Assembly: GCA_013397115.1 (NCBI GenBank)
Contig: VWZW01004141.1
Coordinates: 806,001-870,000 of the forward strand
Reading direction: 5' to 3'
DNA: 64,000 nucleotides
DNA from: Edolisoma coerulescens
Taxonomy: Eukaryota > Chordata > Aves > Passeriformes > Campephagidae
Part shown: in pieces, positions 57,705 to 64,000 of the stretch
Position numbering within the stretch: position 1 is the stretch's first letter
Layout: every line of letters begins with the position of its first letter
Made by a program: the position numbers and the translations under genes
Notes under the pieces: model-generated
Databases searched by the model: none
The model's input: the letters and a program-made list of their open reading frames with translations, nothing else
What the model was told of the DNA's origin: nothing

Positions 57705-60700
57705 CTGTGGAAGAAACAAAGTATAATTATGATATGCTTATGGACATTTTGAAAAATACTTTTTAACCTGTAAAACACCTCCTTTTCACAAATATTGATG
57801 AATCTCACAATGTAAGTATGTTTTAAAGTCAACCTTTTAAATTTTGCAGTAGACTTGCATAAAACACATACTGAAAGCTGATAACCTCCTTGGGTTCATG
57901 ACTAGCCAGTGCACTGATACACAAACAGAATGCCCGAGCTATGAAGACATTATTCCGACTTTTTAGAAGTAACAGGAGAGGTTAGTAGGAAATGACAAGG
58001 TCGTTCAGGAGTTTAAAATGTTTGATTTATAATCACATTTAATGTGTAGACAGGCATAGAAATTAAACATCAGTGTTCCCTAAAAAACAAATGAAACCAA
58101 AGCCCACAAAACCTCCAAGTCCTGACTCTCCCCTCTTTTACCACAAAGTACAATTTGAACATTGCACTAGCAAAACTCGTCTATATCAAGTTCAGCAGAA
58201 TCTTCCCCATATTTACTTCATCACACTTTAATTCTGTACAGAACAAACTTTAAATAAATGCCCTGCAGCCTTCCTTCCCTTTTTTCCTGGGGGATGGACA
58301 GCAGTTGTGCTCTCCTATGCCACCATGAAGCAGAGGTCAGCACCAGAATTCAGCACCGAGGGCTCCTCCTGCCTTATGCACTCAACTGACTGATGTTCAA
58401 TTGATCAATGTTTAGCTTAAAGCCCCAAATGTCCCCCCCACTCCCCATCTACAAAACAGCAAGACCAATACTCAAAGAACTTTGGGATTTACCACTGAAA
58501 ATATTTTTCTTAGTGTCAAACGACGGAGGTCACAGATAAACCAGGGATGAAAAGATTGCAGGGGTTTTTTCTTTATTTTTTAAAGTACCTCTATGAACTT
58601 CTGAAACAAGTTGCTGAAGTGCTGAGTATTCCACTAATATTAGTCCACACACAGTATCATTGCAAGGTAGGTAGATAAAAGCCCGTGAGCAAGAAAGAAT
58701 AGAGAAGTTTGTTCTACTAATGGAGACCCACCTTAGTAGATCAAAAAATTCTCAGGAAATGGAAAATAATTTAGCAGCAACTACCACTTCTGTAGAAGAA
58801 TTAGTTAATGAAGTATGGAACATTTTATTATTCCCCATTTTATTATTCTTGCCCTCGCAAGTTTCCAAGACAAGAAGAGATCTTATCTCTTACAAGAAGG
58901 TAAGAGTTTCTCTTATATGGAACCTAAATGGTTTTCAAAAAAATTCTTTTGCTATTTTTGCTTTATAAAGTATTCCAAAGTATTTCCTGAGTTGCAGCAG
59001 TATCTCAGTATCAAAGAAGAGCAACACTCGATGATTGATACAGAGTTCCAAGAACTGGCTATACTAAAATTAAGTGGTACATGCACATGAATGTCATCAC
59101 TCAGAGTCATTCAGTAGAAGGAAGGAAACACCATTTGAGTTGATAATTGAAACATAACCGATGCCACTGTCAAAGTAGTAGAAGTCAAAGGAAAGCCACA
59201 GTGACAACAGCAAAAAATTATTTTACATCTTGCTCACCTCTGAATAATCTTAACAAGACTATTATTGCTAACAAGCCAAGGAGACTTAAAAAAGTCTCCA
59301 TAAGTATTTGCATGATTACATATTTCAAAATTCCATATTCCTTCAAAGGGGATTACAAGCACAGCTGATGTTTTGCAATGACATGGTACAAAGAAGACTT
59401 AAGACCACATCTCAAGATCATGTTGATAGCAGTACAGAAACGGTATTTACAAAAAGAGGCAAGAGAGCTCTCACTTGATCATTATGGATACTGAACATTT
59501 GGCTTATGTTTCATATTATGGTGTATTCTGTAAGAAGATTCCAGAACTGGATATGCATTTGAACAATACAATGGTAGTCCTGACTCATTTCACAACATTA
59601 CACATATCACCTTCAAAGGCTTCACCCACATTTCTTCCAATGGTTGCCATGTGCAACTTAGAAGCACCTATTCTTACAGATGCAGCTGAAATGGATGTCT
59701 TTAATACCTGAAAAACACTATGATCACTACCAGATATTAGGTATGGCTCCTCTGTGCCAGAGTGGACAGGGATTAATAGTAATACTTGAGTATGTAAAAG
59801 CAGAGATTATTTTACAAAGCAAATTCAACAGACATGATACCAGCAACACCTAATAGCCTTCAGGAAAACAGAAGAGTAACACAAGCCATGCCCTGAGAAA
59901 GAATTTGTTGACACTTAATTTTCTCATATTTATAAAATGTCAAAAAAATCACCCTTTCTTGTATGAAAGATACTTTGGGAGAAGTCATCACCTCTGTGGT
60001 GATGAAAACACCAAAAGGTGTCCTAAACAGTGCTCTGAAAAAATGACAGGAGATGGCAGAAAAATTCACAAGCACAACAGCAAAGAGCAAGACTTCATCT
60101 TATATCCAGAGAGAGATGGAAGAGAGCTCCTAACACCCAACTCATCTTGAGCAGAACCCTAGGGACTACAGCAATATACCTCATTAAAGGTAATAATGCT
60201 AAAACCTACCATTAATAAGTAAACCAGGATGTGCAACTAATAAATCTAAGTCAAGCTGAAGACTAGTCTGGATCTTCAAACAGTTTAGCAATTATGTTAT
60301 CTGGAAAAAGTAAAACTTGAGACACACAGCTGGCTGAAAGAGGAATGAACTACGCTGTCCTGTTCAAGCTCTCCTTAAACAGCTCTTCCACATTGCTTTG
60401 GTCACAGCCCAGAAACGTGAGGGAACCTGAACCAGGAACTTAAGTTAAACTGTTGACCTAACACAGGTAGCATTAATACAGACACTGCTGGGGAAAATTA
60501 CAAATCTGAATTTCTTTATCTTATACCAAGTTCAGAAGAGTCAACCACAGAAACAGATGAATACCTGGTTTTCATTTCAGCCTGGCCAAAAACATTGATG
60601 TCGTAACACTGTGGTTTGTCTTTTAATTTATAGTCTTGCAAAACTACAAAAGTTCATTGGAATAAATTTTTAATTAATTACAAAGTGAACAACGCCTTGC

Positions 60701-63700
60701 CAAATATCTAATTTCAAGTATGCATTATATGAAACACTTCTGCACACCTCTCTGTGATATTTATGCTTAAAAACGACCATTCAAAATATATTAATGGCTA
60801 TTAATACAGTCCTTAATATTTGGTTGTCTACTCCTATCTATCCAGAGAAAGGGGGTTTTCCTTGTTGTTCAGTTACTTGTGACACAAAAAAATGTCAGAT
60901 ACTTACCACATCAGTTTTCCATTGTCTGTACCACAGCATTATGTCAGTTTTCCTCCAATATAAATATTTAAACAGATCTGTAGTACAAAAATGTATTTGG
61001 ACTCTCCAGCACCATCTCAGTTTGTACACTTCCAAGTACAAACAGAAAAGGTCTGAAACATTTTTAAGTCTTCCTTAAAAAAACTAATATTTAAGCAGCA
61101 AGGCCTTTGGAAAACCAAAATTAATGCTTATCAGAACTGTTTGGTTGTCTTCTTTTTGTAACACTTGTGAAATTACACACAATGCTAAAAAGAAATGAAG
61201 CCTTTAACACCATAATCCAAATTCTCAAACACAGGACAAGCCAGCCCCAGATGTCAGTAAAGGTAAAGAAGAGGCTCTGATCTCACACAAAGAATCACAA
61301 AAATACAATAATCATTCATCAGCCTTTTTTAGATAAAGTGTGTAAGTAGGCATGGAAATTCAAACATAAAGGTGCAGATATGTGAGTTTAAAATGCACCC
61401 CCATCAAGGGACAGAACAGTAGCTCTGATGAATTTGGACACAAAGATGAAATGTCTTAAAAACAAAGTGAACAGGATGGAAGCAAAATGAGGTAATAGGA
61501 CAGTGAAAGACTGCAGCAGCTGAGATACCACTATTGCTAACAGAAGAAATACCAAGAAAGATTATACAAAAAATTATCTGTGAACAGAAGCGCATTTTAT
61601 AATGGCAAAGGTTGATTCTTCTTCTCTAATGTGGAAAAAAAATCAAATGTGATAAGTTTTTTACACCAAATTTGACTCTGAGTCACAGAAACCATTTCAT
61701 TTCTCTCCATGCTTCAGATATAATTAAGTAAAAAAGTTTACAGCATGGCATTTCTCAAACACATAAGCATTCACATTTTAAGAATGGTTATATGCTGAAT
61801 ATATGGTCTAAATTTTACAAATTATTTGTTTAAAAAAAAGAATTATTGGAAACACCGGCATATTTTTTATTTTTATGCTAAATGGAATGACAGACACTTC
61901 AAAGGAAAAAATAAAGGCTTCAGCTGCCATGAAATTTTGCTGCTTTTTTTAAAGTCTGCTCACATCATCAGATGTGAGCATTGTCAACCATTTTAATAAA
62001 GGAGGATAATTAACTGTAAGAAGGGAAAGTAGGGAAAATATGCTTTTTAACATAAAAAAAGCTATGTTGATAACAAACGTGCATCTACTGTTAGTGTAAC
62101 AGTTCTGTAACATTCCATACCTGTTGGAAGAAGAATGTCAAAAGGGAACTCAGTGGATAATCAAGGCTGAGAAAGGCTGGACATACAAAGGAACAGAATA
62201 GGGAAAGAAAAATAGTCACAGAAATGGTCACCAGACGAGGGAAAAGGGTACAGGCGGTCACCCTCAGAAGGACTGGGCAGACAGGCTCATGAATGTACAA
62301 AGAGACTGGAGATATTGGCTGAGGGTGTCTGTATGGAACAGTGAAAGAAAAAAATGGATACAGAGGGCCACAGGAACAGTCACTAATAGTGAAACCTGGA
62401 GTAATAAAGTAGTAAGAAAGATGAATTATTTTATCAGCTGTAGCTTCAATGAAGTTATCTATAAAACCAAGCAAACAACAGCAAGGCACTAAAACTACTG
62501 GGACAAAAAGTGGAAGATTTTCACAAGGTTATAGAGCAAGAAGTGGCAAAAATTGGGTTACAGACAACATATAGATGTTAACAATAAACACCATTCCAAA
62601 ACTGTCTGCCTCATAAACAAGATGCTTTCCATCTTTAGCAGAGGACATGAGAGAGAATCACTCCCAAACTGGAAAAGAAAAGGCAATCCCACGTTGGAAA
62701 GGCATCCAGCATGTCCCCTTTTAGAGGGAAATACCTAAAGCTAATGCCAAAAAGATCAGACAAAGGCTGTCTATTAGTCCTCAGTGAATGAGATAAGAAC
62801 TTCAAAACCCAATTTACTACTCCTATACAAGAAAAGATAGGAGATCTGCCCTAATACTGCACGTGGCCAAGACTTAGTAACTTGGCTGTGTGTTGCAAAA
62901 AGGCAGTTCCCACCCCTTGGATTCACAGTCCTGGTGGTTTGTTGGACCCATCTTCATAAAATAAGTAAGGAAATCTAACATTTTCTTTCCAAGGATTCTG
63001 GGCCCAACCACATAGCAAGTCATGACTAAGCATCTCTAGGTACCAGATTGTCAATTATCCCTGAATCATGCCCATTGACTGCACTGTGCTTTCCATGGAA
63101 TAATTCATCTTAGGTAAGAAGGAAAAAAATCATGAAAGTACGAAGTATTCACTAAGCAGTATTTTAATTCCATTCAGAAAGAACTAGCCTCCACTACAGC
63201 AGTCACATCAACACTCTCCAGTATTCCAGTGCACCTGACCAGGACGAAATTTTAATTCAAATCTTACAGCTGGGTAGGAAGGCATCCTCAAACCATCTCC
63301 TGTTTTGTCTGGAACATGAATCCTCTGGATGTATCTCAGATAACACTGGTTTATTACTTTTAGCAGGACTTAGATGGGCAGTTTTGTACTGTCAAGATCC
63401 AGATGCTGCTGGGTACACTCAAAAATGCTCAGGTCCTCAAAGAGACCTACAAGGAGGATATGAGAACCTGAAGCCACAATTAGGGGCCTACTTGAGCCAC
63501 TTAGTCCCATCCTGACTATAGCAGCCTCATACCCCTCCCCTTCCACACCTTAGTATCAAGAGAGGTGTATTTTTCCAAAAAATTTACATATTCTCATTAA
63601 GATCTTCAGAATTATTCAAAGCCAAAGAAATCTTCACCAGTTATCAGTAAATCATGAGACTGAATAAAATACTTGTTTTGGTTTTGATTTGTTTGAAACA

Positions 63701-64000
63701 TTGCTGCTGTAAATTACTTCTCAGGAGGCTGCTTAAAGAAACTTTTTAAATGAAAAAAATAAAACCATCTCGCAATTAAATTCACACCTGACATCACCAC
63801 ACACTTCTTGTTATGTCGGGTCAACATTCATTTTTTACAACCAAACTGCCCACCTATAAGACCGGCAGAAAACTCACAAGAAAAAAATTAGATAAATTAC
63901 TTTATAACAGAGTGATTCTCAGAGATTATGATGAAAGAAAAATCTGCAATTAGAATTCAAGTAATTCAAACTAGGGGAAAACTAGAGGAACATTGATGGT
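57705..64000. other. FMR1 intron 1, 3' portion
   Basis: At least 6.3 kb follows exon 2 toward the gene's 5' end. No sequence resembling exon 1 (coding start MEELVVEVRG in human) or a CG-rich promoter is present, so both lie past the right edge. The open frames near 58720-59090 and 59475-60150 show no recognisable homology. I saw no clear transposon here. Confidence 0.7.

Noticed and set aside
58720..60150. Open frames in FMR1 intron 1 as a possible nested gene or retroelement
   Set aside because: No recognisable domain, no consistent frame across the cluster and AT-rich composition typical of introns.
57705..64000. Search for FMR1 exon 1, promoter CpG island and CGG repeat
   Set aside because: No CG-rich stretch or MEELVVEV-like coding is present; these must lie outside the window.
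1..64000. CRISPR arrays, operons, tRNA or rRNA genes
   Set aside because: No regularly spaced repeats, no bacterial gene organisation and no cloverleaf or rRNA sequence recognised; the window is vertebrate chromosomal DNA.

Overview
This 64 kb window is vertebrate chromosomal DNA, almost certainly from a bird. It is an AT-rich locus with interrupted genes. Its repeats are CR1 LINEs, one of them ending in the ATTCTATGATTCT-like tail typical of avian CR1, and an ERVL-type solo LTR. The protein-coding content is two genes, both on the minus strand, in the order known at human Xq27.3 (FMR1, then FMR1NB downstream). I cannot name the species; the repeat types fit a neoavian or passerine bird, but this is inference.

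Layout from low to high coordinate. 1-20304 is intergenic, with one clear CR1 fragment, a candidate MITE and a (TCC)n tract. 20305-29447 is FMR1NB: five exons encoding a 177-aa membrane protein with a signal peptide or anchor, a trefoil (P-type) domain, one transmembrane helix and a basic tail. 29448-34970 is intergenic and holds a CR1 element split by a solo LTR. 34970-36747 is the FMR1 3' UTR. 36748-57704 holds FMR1 coding exons 17 back to 2 (human numbering). 57705-64000 is the 3' part of FMR1 intron 1. FMR1 exon 1, with its promoter and 5' UTR CGG tract, lies beyond the right edge.

The FMR1 exons were placed by splice-site and reading-phase bookkeeping. Nearly all have the human exon length (53, 94, 72, 149, 94, 117, 171, 79, 110, 87, 196 nt and so on). 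No exon 11 is visible, and exon 10 joins exon 13 in frame. A decayed copy of exon 12 is still recognisable at 46334-46396: it is open for 21 codons and keeps a good donor, but its acceptor is gone. With a 17-codon exon 1, as in human, the protein would be 548 aa.

FMR1 makes FMRP, a polyribosome-associated RNA-binding translational regulator. FMR1NB makes a trefoil membrane protein that is testis-enriched in mammals. They are physical neighbours with no shown functional link. The most useful observations are the exon 12 relic, the avian FMR1NB gene model with its in-frame tandem acceptor, the conserved alternative acceptor in FMR1 exon 15, and the LTR nested in a CR1. I found no prokaryotic-style system, CRISPR array or unfamiliar multi-gene module.
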